Below are positions 46,142 to 57,300 of a stretch of 64,000 bases of DNA, one piece after another. Below the pieces are notes generated by a model. It worked only from the letters and a program-made list of their open reading frames with translations, was not told the origin of the DNA and searched no databases. The position numbers were made by a program, and so were the translations under genes. This DNA is from Lepiota brunneoincarnata (taxonomy: Eukaryota; Basidiomycota; Agaricomycetes; Agaricales; Agaricaceae). How positions within the stretch are numbered: position 1 is the stretch's first letter; each line of letters opens with the position of its first letter. Location: the NCBI GenBank assembly GCA_023014365.1, contig JAEBUN010000043.1, forward strand, positions 186,001 through 250,000. Direction: 5' to 3'.

Positions 46142-47312
46142 ATGATTTCATTCCTACTGCTTAACCCTGAATCCCACCTGCAAGCTGTGTTTTCTCGCAA
46201 GAACATTGTGCCGAGCTACAAGCAGGAGGAGGTTTCCATCGACTCCGATGACGCGATAGCCGGCGTCGAATTGTACCTGAAGAAGGAGTTTGAAAAGATC
46301 CAACAGGACGACCCAATTGCACGACTTTGCCCCAAATGGCCAACGGAGGATGAATTTCTGACAATTGCAGCTGCTGCGGGCGGTTTGTTCGCATATGCAT
46401 CAACGGCACTCGGTTGCATCGGAGATAAGACTTATGCCGATCCGCTCTCGTGGCTTAAGCAACTGCTGGCCGTCATTAACAAGATTACTCTCGGAGGAGC
46501 GAAACGGAAAATCCATCCGTTGGCTCAGCTCGATGCTCTGCTTTAAGCCTACGGGGTCCGCCGCAACAACACTTCGTAACCGAGCAGCCTGGAGCTTTAC
46601 GGGAATAACTGATCGTTTACAAATTGGATGTTGTGGCGCCGATACTTCAAGATCCGAGGTCATGAGGACTTTCAACTTTGCGGAACCGGTGTGGAAGATA
46701 CTGTTCGTTTCTTTTACCATATCCACCGTCGGCTCGTATGGTTCCCTCTTTCTTTACATCAGGATAAACAAGCTGAGTATGACAATTACTAGGATCCAAG
46801 CCTCTCTGCCGGGTTCAAGCGACTGCGATTGCTTTATGAAATACCGATTGAAAGGATCAACCTCGCCGATATCGGAGACAGGAACCAGACATTCTTCTGC
46901 TGTGAATGCAACACTTCCGATCAAAACCCACTTACCCTAAGAGGGATTGAGAATGGACCAACCCCGTGGCCCACACCGGTCAGGCAGCTCACATACCAAG
47001 CAAATTGTGATTACTGATTGTTATGTGGCGTAGGTGGAATATGATTCGGAATATCAATATTGGTGGTACAGTAGGTTCACCACGGACCATATAGTGTCTA
47101 AAATGATTCGTCGTGATCTCAAGTTAACCCAAGAACGTTCGCCCAGCGCGGCAGTCCTGCTACTTATTGGAGATGCCTCTGCTTATCTCATGTATGAGTT
47201 CAAGACGCCCGATGGGTCTCAGCGCTGGATGTACTATATCCCCTATCGTCTTGAGCCATCGACGGATACCTACCCGGAGTATAAACTGCGCCCCTTCCCC
47301 GGCCAAGGATGA
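46142..47312 (+). pseudogene. NACHT-type NLR fragment
   Basis: The first frame (46,142-46,546) reads SIDSDDAIAGVELYLKKEF, WPTEDEFLTIAAAAGGLFAYASTAL and LGGAKRKIHPLAQLDALL, the stretch after the nucleotide-binding site in mushroom NACHT proteins. It then breaks by stops and shifts. A later frame (47,034-47,312: EYQYWWYSRFTTDHIV, YIPYRLEPSTDTYPEYKLRPF) may be its C-terminal part but could be separate. The P-loop part is missing. NACHT proteins act in non-self recognition and regulated cell death in fungi; this copy is a relic. Confidence 0.65.
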
Positions 47313-47911
47313 TCCGTGACATTTGTAGGTAGATTTTGAGTTATATTATACAACCGCCCTTACGAGGATGCGCGAGAAACCGTGGACCAAAATATCGAGT
47401 TGGAAGAAGTTAGGTGGTGACTCACTTATGGTATATCCTTCCACCATTGTCCTGCTTCGACCAAGTGGGATTATGGGGTTACGACTCGAATGGGTGATAT
47501 TCAGGCCTCCTCGCAGGTCACCATTACCTCTTGACTGCAAACTTTAGGCATTTGAAGCTGCATCTGATAGTGACAGGGTAAATATGTATGTACTAGAAGC
47601 AGTAAGATTCTATCCAAACGTGAACTCATGTCGTTAGAGTTGTGTTTGCTCGACACTGCCCCCGGTCGTTGCGATAACTCAGTTGAGTGAAAATATAGGA
47701 TGAACCCCTGATTGGTTACTATCTGATGGGCTGTGTCTATCAGAGGTGCTGGCACTGCTGCGGGTGGTGTTGTTCGAAACTTTTTCAAGGGGGGTATTGG
47801 ATATATGATAATTAAAGGGTATATTACTGCGTTGAATGCTATTCAATAGCGACGAAACAAAAAACCCATCAAAGATATACACATATAGATATAACATATG
47901 CAGAGGGGAAA
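47313..47911. other. Intergenic stretch between NLR relic and cyclin gene
   Basis: No supported gene. It should include the 3' UTR of the minus-strand cyclin gene. Confidence 0.4.
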
Positions 47912-48808
47912 CTAGGATCTGAAAGCATGGAAAAGCTTCTCCTTGATCATATGCCGAGTACCGTGATGAGATTCCCCCAAACACACCGGAGTCTGAACAG
48001 CCTGTTTCTGCATCATGGTGTCGAATTGTTGTTGGAGGGCTTCGATACGCTGATCGAGTACGGTAAGGTTTTGCTCGGATTCCTTCATCCTGAGCATACC
48101 CTGCTGGATAACCATCGGGGATATCGATCCATATGAGGTGATAGAATCCGACGGAGTTGTGGGGAAGCTCGACAAGGACGAAGTACCGCTCGATCCGGAA
48201 AAACCCCACGAATCAGATGATTCAGAAGAATCGGAACTCGAACATGATTCCGTAGAACCACTTCGACTCCGACGTCCTTCTACATAAGCCTGCTTCCGTC
48301 TCTCGACCAACAACTGGAATATCGCCAAGGTTGCATCGTCGATCCTCACATCCCAATCTAATTCCTCGAAAAACTCTTTCTCCATAAAACCAAGCTCCTC
48401 TATCCCAAATTTGTTCTGTCCGACCTTGACCCAGAATTGGAGACGGTAGCGAGTGTCGCTGAGCACCTTGGTGGCGGCGATGTATGAGGAAAGGAAGAGG
48501 CGTTCTGCCTCGTTGCGCTTCGGCTGTGGCAAAGCGAAAGCGCGATTGGGGAAGCGGAATTTCAGGCGTTGGAGAAGGGTGAGAGCGGCAAGGGCGTTGA
48601 TATCGGGGAGTTGTGATTGGTATAGGGCCATTGCGATGAAGTAAGGAAGAGCATCACAGCAATTTGGGAGGCGGGATGGTGGGCAGAACAAGTCCACCAA
48701 GAATGAAGCACATATCTTCGCCAGAGGCTCGTAATCCGCGAGCCGTTTTAGGTCTCCAGTACCTTCAGGGACCGCAATTGGGGATAACACCTGTAGATGA
48801 GAAGCCAT
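47912..48808 (-). CDS. Cyclin-box protein (PCL-like), single exon
   Basis: A 298-residue protein read from the ATG at 48,808 (MASHLQVLSPIAV). Residues about 20-165 form a cyclin N-terminal fold: LAKICASFLVDLFCPP, LPYFIAMALYQSQLPDINALAALTLLQRLKFRFP, RLFLSSYIAATKVLSDTRY and FMEKEFFEELDWDVRI. This matches the Pho80/PCL class that partners a Pho85-type kinase. Residues about 178-235 are Ser-rich, and 240-285 is coiled-coil-like (LTVLDQRIEALQQQFDTMMQ). Two more upstream in-frame codons exist but no further ATG. It would regulate a cyclin-dependent kinase; which process cannot be told. No introns or defects are seen. Confidence 0.85.
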   Translation of the reverse strand: MASHLQVLSPIAVPEGTGDLKRLADYEPLAKICASFLVDLFCPPSRLPNCCDALPYFIAMALYQSQLPDINALAALTLLQRLKFRFPNRAFALPQPKRNEAERLFLSSYIAATKVLSDTRYRLQFWVKVGQNKFGIEELGFMEKEFFEELDWDVRIDDATLAIFQLLVERRKQAYVEGRRSRSGSTESCSSSDSSESSDSWGFSGSSGTSSLSSFPTTPSDSITSYGSISPMVIQQGMLRMKESEQNLTVLDQRIEALQQQFDTMMQKQAVQTPVCLGESHHGTRHMIKEKLFHAFRS

Positions 48809-48893
48809 TGCCAACACCGGGGTTATACCGCTAGAGAGAGAGAAGATGGGTGACTGCGGAAAGGATGAAAACGAGTCAGGGGCTGAGGGGTAG

Positions 48894-48900
48894 TTATATA
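48894..48900 (-). promoter_or_regulatory. TATA-like box of the cyclin gene
   Basis: TATATAA on the minus strand, about 86 bases upstream of the ATG. This distance suits a core promoter. Confidence 0.45.
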
Positions 48901-50119
48901 GCTGTGGAGCAAGCGGCTAAACATGAGTGGCAGTGCGATGAACAAGTAGCCGGGGAAACGGGACAAGTGAGAGCACGCGACATGCTGTGACGGATCACCA
49001 TACCGACATGGGCATCACGTACACAACATGTGCGTCCACCTGTCCACACCCTTCCACACTTCAAGCTCCAAAAGGGCGCTTAGAATGTTCCCCTCACGCA
49101 AGTAATCAAATCAACGGCCGGAATGCAAATACAGGTGTTCCAACTGAGATATCACTGCACCCGTGGGAAATGCATAGGCTTGGCCCGGGCGTACTCAAGT
49201 AGGAGTTGCCGACAGACCAAAGTATGGCGAGGCGTTGGCCAGCCATTCGGGATCGATATTCGTCCTAGATGTCAAATCTAGACACCATAACCATCGGCGC
49301 TTCATGCATGGCCGACATAATGTGTCCGAGTGAGCACCAGGGCCAATGCTGTGCTCGAATGATGACTCGATTGTGTTTGTTCCTTCAAGTCGTTTGTTTG
49401 ACCGGATCTAGTTGGAAAAAAGTCGTAAACACCATAGACAAGCAATGCCCATCAGGAAAACCAGAGGGTGCATTGGCCATACTCCGTACAGGAGCGCTAG
49501 CAAAGCTATTGTCGAGGAGGGTGGGACGAGACATGCACCGCCTCAAAATATCAATGCGCAGACAATAGAGATCACGTAGCGCACAACTAAGGGAAACCCG
49601 GACAATGAGGATAAAATAGAATGCCTCAAAAACAAATGGGAATACTTGGCTAGGCGTGTAATGCTAGCCTTGATAATGTGTCTAGATCCGTAGTGAACGG
49701 TGGGCGTGAAACCGACTGCGGACCCTCACCATGATGCATGAGACCCGGGGGATGGAACGGGCACTATGACTATATATCCGTGTGCTGAGAGGACCCATAC
49801 TAGGAGCGGGGTACATATTGGATATATCAGACTACCAAGTGCTCGTGGGCAGCTGAGAAATACTACTGAGAAACACCTCACAGGCAGAAGCAACATGGAC
49901 TTGGAGGCCAAGTCCACAGCATCACACGGCCGGATCAAATGTACTACCGCACAGCATTTCGCGCCTGGGTGGAACATCTGCTACCACCTTGCTGTTCGTC
50001 TCACGCACAACGCAGCACTGGGTGTGCGCCTGTGTCAATGCAGAGCGGTGACAGAGACCGTGTCGGAGTCGCTTTGTTTTGCCGTGAACCCACAGAGTGA
50101 ATGAACATAGCACATTATC
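48901..50119. other. Gene-poor stretch upstream of the cyclin gene
   Basis: Several short open frames on both strands lack recognisable domains, start context or introns. I see no supported gene or RNA. Confidence 0.45.
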
Positions 50120-50430
50120 AAGCACTGCAAGAGCTTGTGTGGAGCCACCAGTCACAATTCACCCGGATCTTCCAGGAGCATGGTGTTCTGAGCGGTTCAA
50201 GCTCAAACGGAGGGGTGTGACATGTATTTATTACTTGCACCGCCGTAAGCCTGGGCTTACTACAGTCCCTCTACTGTACATATATACGGTCCGGCAACAA
50301 AACACCCAACATGTTTTGTTATGTCCCTTTTGGTGTAGCGGTTACCGGCGGCCCTGGCTTACAACCACATATCCATGGTAATGTGGACAATGGAACAATG
50401 GACAGTCGCGGGAAGAATGGCAAACTCGAT
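50120..50430 (+). repeat. Dispersed repeat copy 2
   Basis: Diverged partner of 42,031-42,330 with the same order of blocks and a TATA-like ACATATATACGG. It lies upstream of the ubiquitin hydrolase gene and is not itself interrupted. Confidence 0.6.
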
Positions 50431-50582
50431 AAAGCGAAGAACGAAGGAACAGCCAAGTTAACAACCCGAGGCTGTTGATGGGGATATTACACAACCACAG
50501 CTCCGGCGAGCACAGCCACGTGCATGACGTCAACTGGCCTGACGCACAACACCACTCTGAGCGATAATCACATCCTCTTCCA

Positions 50583-51988
50583 ATGGCCTCTACAACAGTA
50601 AATCTTGAGCCTACTGACGATAACAGTGCCCCGCAAAAGGGCGTCCAGAATGATCCCTGGATTCCCCTCGAAAGTAACCCAGAGGTGACGCATTCTTTTG
50701 AATTATGATATTAGTCTCGGGATCAGCGATTAATTGCAGTTCAGGTGTTCAACTCGGTGGGCTGAGATGCCGTCCATGATGCATTATACACATCTAACAG
50801 CTCCAGGGATAGTGGGCAGCTCAAGCTGGACTGGTCACCAGCCGAGATCAGTTTGTTGACATCTACGGACTTGACGATGATGTAAGTGAAATCTACCAGC
50901 ACTTTCGCTTATCTTGTTCTCATGCTATACTCAGCTGCTGAGCATTATCCCGGGACCTACGAAGGCGGTAGTTCTTCTCTTTCCAGATAATCCTGGTATC
51001 AAAGCAAAACACGCAGAGCAAGATGAAAGAATAGCCAGAGAGGGACAGTATCCGATCGATGAGACGTTGTTCCTTGTTAAACAAAATGTACGTTGCATAG
51101 TACTCCTTATCCACACATTCTTTACAAGAGACTTCCCAGATCAGTAATGCGTGTGGAACGATAGCCCTGATCCACGCGATCGCTAATGCAAGTTGATCCA
51201 GCCCCTCTCTCTCGTCGTCATTGAATTTCTCATATCCCTACCCCAGTCGGAAGTCACATATGTCCCAAATAGCCCCTTGCAAAAATTTATCATCGAATGC
51301 AAAAGTTCGTTTTTGTTTTCTGTAACTTAATCTGAAAATCGGGCTGACATCTCGCTTTGGTACTAGCCAAGACCCCAGAAGAGCGCGGACAACTTCTTGC
51401 ATCGACCAACCATTTCGCGAAAATCCATCTGGACAGTTCCGCGCTCGGCCAAACACCTCAACCGACCGGCGAAGAAGATGGCATGAATACCAATTTGCAT
51501 TTCAGTTGCTTCCTGGCAGCGCCAGACGGAGGAATAAGAAGGGCGGCAAAAGAGAGACAGGAGGCGTTGTTGCACCCCGCTAGCGCGAGTGGTGGAGCCG
51601 GCAGTGGGGGAAACATGACTGGTGCTGCTGCTGCTGCTGCTGCAACGTCGTCGACACCGAATGCGGGAAATGCGCTGCCAACGCCACCACCCCAGCCTAC
51701 TAGGCGAATGGTGATTGTCCCAAGGGAGCCGCCTCCGGAGGGTTCGCTAAAAGGCATGAGGCTGATCGAGTTGGATGGGAGGAGACCTTTTGCCATAGAT
51801 CATGGACCATGCACCGATGTTTTGGAGGTTCGTGGCGTCCCTGCTTTCCGCGATTGGAGTATACTGACAGCCTTGGGTAGGACGCTCTGGAGGTTATCAA
51901 GAAGTATTACCTTTCGCAAGTAGAGAGTGTTCACTTTAGCATGATGGCGCTTGGGCCTGCGCCACCGCCGAATTCGCCTTTCAACTAG
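50583..51988 (+). CDS. Ubiquitin carboxyl-terminal hydrolase (UCH family), eight exons
   Basis: Exons: 50,583-50,684, 50,745-50,756, 50,813-50,881, 50,935-51,087, 51,140-51,187, 51,247-51,304, 51,367-51,827 and 51,881-51,988, giving 336 residues. It cleaves small adducts from ubiquitin C-termini. The catalytic residues are visible: Q111 and C117 (KQNISNACGTIALIHAIAN), H192 (NTNLHFSCF) and D284 (RLIELDGRRPF). Exon 2 is only 12 nt (VFNS); without it the conserved NPEVFNSW is broken. The intron after exon 5 starts GCAAGT, a GC-AG intron, needed to join HAIAN to SEVTYVPNSPLQKF. Between H192 and D284 there is a low-complexity Ala/Gly/Pro insertion of about 80 residues; other UCH enzymes have about 15 there. 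The protein ends a few residues after the fold, as in YUH1/UCHL3, without the UCH37 tail. Confidence 0.9.
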
Positions 51989-52800
51989 GGGTTTTGACAG
52001 AATAAGAATAAGAACTTTACCTACTCGGTTCATCTGAATATATGATATCGCGGTAGTGAGGGACTCACGGAGAAGTAAGCCTGTTATGTATGCGGCCTCG
52101 TTCATTCACTCGAAATCCTGATTGCACTCGTCGACTATTCTGGACCAACGAAGTGAGCCGTTTTGTTCATAAGGGAAGACGCCGGTTGCTGGTGTATGTC
52201 CACTTCCAGCAAACTTAGCACCGGATCCTTGGCTATTTGTACGTTTCCTTTGATCATCCGTTACATGCTGACGGTGCCTTGACTTTCCCATTTGAGATAG
52301 TGAAGCATGCTGATCAGTATAAAATAAAATAGGAAATAAAAGACCGAGTGTTCGAAAGATATGGAATTAGGACTGAAATTGGTGGGTTGCGGTCAGGGGT
52401 GCGGATGAGCGAGAGATGTAGAGAAGATGAGGACGGACAGCTTGGGCAGCAGGTTGGGACATTGACATGCAGCGACATTTACCACTGGCATTTTTGTATA
52501 TTGAACAATGGATAGATGTTGGCTTTTTCCGCTGCACGTAATGAAGGTTGAGTAATCAGTGTTTCCCATTTTATTGCATCGCGTCAAAAGTGCCGTTCCT
52601 CGAGTCCAATCGTGGGATTATAAATACATGTTACCGCCCCTCTTCCAATCAACAAAGACACTGGTTTAGTCTGACTAGGGGAGACCAGTCATACGTCTGT
52701 TGCCTGGGCCATTATCAGTCAGTTTCGGTCCCTCCCATGCGATAACTTACTGACGACCTAAAACGACACCTCCTTCACCAACGCTTCTGAGGACTCAAGA
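51989..52800. other. Intergenic stretch downstream of the UCH gene
   Basis: A minus-strand frame at 52,106-52,291 (MGKSRHRQHVTDDQRKRTNS) is short, basic and unsupported. Otherwise nothing is recognised. Confidence 0.4.
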
Positions 52801-53230
52801 GTCTATCCATCTACAAATACTCAGCAGAGTTGTTTCCGTCAACCGTCAACCGTGGTCTGTCCCGGCCACGCCTACTCCACCTACACAACGAAAAGATCAT
52901 CGGCCACCATTGCCTCCTCAACTGCAACCAGCGCCATCAAGGGTGTGGAATCTCGGCTGTCATTGAAATGCAGTAGATGACCAACTTTGTCTTGTCCGAA
53001 TAGACTGAATGCGCGGGTTAGATTTTGAGTGCGGAGTCCCGTGATGGGCGTCGAACCATATGGTGAGCTTCGAGTTGACGACATGCCTTCCTCGTGGCTG
53101 ATCAGGGGAGTAGGAATAGTGCAATGGCACTGTCACTTTCCACATGAGGTCTGCACTTTTGCAACGGGCTGAGGGGCACCTAACGGAGTCTGTGTTGGTC
53201 CCCGATACTCGAACTCCGAGTTGATGGGAA
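52801..53230 (+). pseudogene. Fragment A of a thrice-repeated unknown gene
   Basis: Aligned blocks with 61,238-61,690 include CACCTACACAACGA, GCCTCCTCAAC, the GAATCTCGGCTGTC block, TATGGTGAGCTT and GTGCCTTCCTC. In one frame the conserved peptide reads ATIASSTATSAI...ESRLS and later EPYGEL.V...PSSWLI. Stops and shifts mark it as a relic. The family is not recognised. Confidence 0.6.
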
Positions 53231-54323
53231 TTACTTACGGAAAGGGACGGATGGCGGTTGTGATGAACAGCATCACAGGATACGGAACAAGGTGTTAGTA
53301 CTTAATGGGGCGATTGATAGTGGGACCGTGTGGGTTGGTGATGGCGCCCATGAGCTTCGGTTGCCGGCATTTGGGTTTGGACTGAACAGAAGGACATGTC
53401 CTCGCGGTTTGTTTTCCAGTCATGCCCTCCTCATCTTACCGGGCCACGTGCCTGACGGATTTGCACTTCCACTTTCCTGCGCCCACATCGATGAAGGAGC
53501 CTTTCACTGAACTTGTGTACGGGTAGCCTCCCATGGTAAAGTGCATTTTTTGACTATGACGCCGGCATTGCGCTTACCCGGCCCCCCCTTCGCGTTGCCC
53601 TTGTGTCATCAACCGATTGGGCTCGCAGCAAACACTCTGCAGACAACACGGCTCCAACGGCTCTCCGACCCGCTCCTGAAACGATGTTTATAAATCCACT
53701 CACGAGTACTTGCCTCCTTGCTCTTCCGATACCTTATTACCCCGGTGCTCAAGGAAACTCCCTCAGGCTAATGCCCTCGCTCCTCTTAGTGGGACACGCA
53801 CATCCTCACTTCTCTTCGTCCTTCTGATAAACATTCCCGCGTCTCTCCGGATTTCATGCAACGGAGCCCGCCCAGCTGTCTCGGTGATTTCACCAGCAGG
53901 GTGCTAGGCGCTCAACAGCAAATTGTGTGTTCTAAATGGAGTTCAATGCGAAGCTTGGGCAGCCGATTTCACTAAGCCAGTACGTGTAGCAGCCTGTACT
54001 CTGCGGCGGCATGTCATCGCTTAGATCTGCCTACTGAACCTTGATCTCTGCTTGTGACTGCGGGAGACCAACATCAATCCTCATTGTAGTATGCACAGCC
54101 ACATCAACAGCAGCTGGCCTCGCCTTGCCATCGACACGAGGGCAACGTTTTCCCTTTCACTTTCACGTCTTGATCTCCTGCAGATTGTTATTGCCATTTC
54201 TGACTCTTCTTGGGTATTGTTAATGTTTGCTGTCGATCTGCTTTATGTCCGGCTGATTGCCTTCTCCGCTCTATTCTAGCATCACCCACGTAACCCGCCG
54301 GGACTCACAACACATCAAAAATT
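53231..54323. other. Intergenic stretch upstream of the TPR-CHAT gene
   Basis: No convincing gene. A few short frames without domains. The last few hundred bases should hold the promoter of the TPR-CHAT gene, but I see no clear TATA box. Confidence 0.4.
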
Positions 54324-57300
54324 ATGGATCACAGCGCTTCTCGACACGATTGGAATTATAAGGACCTGGACAGAGCAGAGAGTTTTTCCGCAACTGGGGG
54401 TACTTTCCGCCGTCGGTTTGAACGCATGGGAATGCTTAGTGACCTTGAGGAGGCGATCAGAAATCATCAGCAGGCCATGCTGCTCACTCCCAGTGACCAC
54501 CCTGACAGGCCAGCGCGTCTCAACAGCCTCGGGACGTCGCTTTGGATTCGGTTTCAGCGAACGGGGGTGCTCAGCGACCTTGAGGAGGCGATCAAGAATC
54601 TGCAGCAGGCAGTATTGCTCACTCCCGATGACCACCCTGATAGGCCAGGAGGTCTCAACAGCCTCGGAATATCGTTTGGGATTCGGTTTCAGCGAACAGG
54701 GGTGCTCGGCGACCTCGAGGAGGCGATCAAGAATCTGCAGCAGGCAGTATTGCTCACTCCCGATGACCACCCTGACAGACCAGCACGTCTCAGCAGTCTC
54801 GGAACATCCTTCGAGAATCGGTTTCAGCGAACAGGGGTGCTCAACGACCTCGAGGAGGCGATCAAGAATCTGCAGCAGGCAGTATTGCTCACTCCCGATG
54901 ACCACCCTAACAGACCAGCACATCTCAACAGCCTCGGAACATCGCTTCGGATTCGGTTTCGGCGTACAGGGGTGCTCGGCGACCTCGAGGAGGCGATCAA
55001 GAATCTGCAGCAGGCAGTATTGCTCACTCCCGATGACCGCCCTGACAGACCAGCACATCTCAACAGCCTCGGAACATCGCTTCGGATTCGGTTTCGGCGT
55101 ACAGGGGTGCTCGGCGACCTCGAGGAGGCGATCAAGAATCTGCAGCAGGCAGTATTGCTCACTCCCGATGACCACCCTGACAGGCCAGCGCGTCTCAACA
55201 GCCTCGGGACGTCGCTTTGGATTCGGTTTCAGCGAACAGGGGTGCTCGGCGACCTCGAGGAGGCGATTAAGAATCTGCAGCAGGCAGTATTGCTCACTCC
55301 CGATGACCACCCTGACAGGCCAGGAGGTCTCAACAGCCTCGGAATATCGTTTGGGATTCGGTTTCAGCGAACAGGGGTGCTCGGCGACCTCGAGGAGGCG
55401 ATCAAGAATCTGCAGCAGGCAGTATTGCTCACTCCCGATGACCACCCTGACAGGCCAGCGCGTCTCAACAGCCTCGGGACGTCGCTTTGGATTCGGTTTC
55501 AGCGAACAGGGGTGCTCAGCGACCTCGAGGAGGCGATCAAGAATCTGCAGCAGGCAGTATTGCTCACTCCCGATGACCACCCTGATAGGCCAGGAGGTCT
55601 CAACAGCCTCGGAATATTGTTTGGGATTCGGTTTCGGCGAACAGGGGTGCTCAACGACCTCGAGGAGGCAACCAAGAATCTGCAGCAGGCAGTATTGCTC
55701 ACTCCCGATGACCACCCTGACAGGCCAGCGCGTCTCAACAGCCTCGGGACGTCGCTTTGGATTCGGTTTCGGCGTACAGGGGTGCTCGGCGACCTCGAGG
55801 AGGCGATCAAGAATCTGCAGCAGGCAGTATTGCTCACTCCCGATGACCGCCCTGACAGACCAGCACATCTCAACAGCCTCGGAACATCGCTTCGGATTCG
55901 GTTTCGGCGTACAGGGGTGCTCGGCGACCTCGAGGAGGCGATCAAGAATCTGCAGCAGGCAGTATTGCTCACTCTCGATGACCACCCTGACAGGCCAGCG
56001 CGTCTCAACAGCCTCGGGACGTCGCTTTGGATTCGGTTTCAGCGAACAGGGGTGCTCGGCGACCTCGAGGAGGCGATCAAGAATCTGCAGCAGGCAGTAT
56101 TGCTCACTCCCGATGACCACCCTGACAGGCCAGGAGGTCTCAACAGCCTCGGAATATCGTTTGGGATTCGGTTTCAGCGAACAGGGGTGCTCGGCGACCT
56201 CGAGGAGGCGATCAAGAATCTGCAGCAGGCAGTATTGCTCACTCCCGATGACCACCCTGACAGGCCAGCGCGTCTCAACAGCCTCGGGACGTCGCTTTGG
56301 ATTCGGTTTCAGCGAACAGGGGTGCTCAGCGACCTCGAGGAGGCGATCAAGAATCTGCAGCAGGCAGTATTGCTCACTCCCGATGACCACCCTGACAGGC
56401 CAGGAGGTCTCAAAAGCCTCGGAATATCGTTTGGGATTCGGTTTCAGCGAACAGGGGTGCTCGGCGACCTCGAGGAGGCGATCAAGAATCTGCAGCAGGC
56501 AGTATTGCTCACTCCCGATGACCACCCTGACAGACCAGCACGTCTCAGCAGTCTCGGAACATCCTTCGAGAATCGGTTTCGGCGAACAGGGGTGCTCAAC
56601 GACCTCGAGGAGGCGATCAAGAATCTGCAGCAGGCAGTATTGCTCACTCCCGATGACCACCCTGACAGGCCAGGAGGTCTCAACAGCCTCGGAATATTGT
56701 TTGGGATTCGGTTTCGGCGAACAGGGGTGCTCAACGACCTCGAGGAGGCGATCAAGAATCTGCAGCAGGCAGTATTGCTCACTCCCGATGACCACCCTGA
56801 CAGACCAGCACATCTCAACAGCCTCGGAACATCGCTTCGGATTCGGTTTCGGCGTACAGGGGTGCTCGGCGACCTCGAGGAGGCGATCAAGAATCTGCAG
56901 CAGGCAGTATTGCTCACTCCCGATGACCACCCTGACAGACCAGCACATCTCAACAGCCTCGGAACATCGCTTCGGATTCGGTTTCGGCGTACAGGGGTGC
57001 TTGACGACCTCGAGGAGGCGATCAAGAATCTGCAGCAGGCAGTATTGCTCACTCCCGATGACCACCCTGACAGACCAGCACGTCTCAGCAGTCTCGGAAC
57101 ATCCTTCGAGAATCGGTTTCGGCGAACAGGGGTGCTCAACGACCTCGAGGAGGCGATCAAGAATCTGCAGCAGGCAGTATTGCTCACTCCCGATGACCAC
57201 CCTGACAGGCCAGGAGGTCTCAACAGCCTCGGAATATCGTTTGGGATTCGGTTTCAGCGAACAGGGGTGCTCGGCGACCTCGAGGAGGCGATTAAGAATC

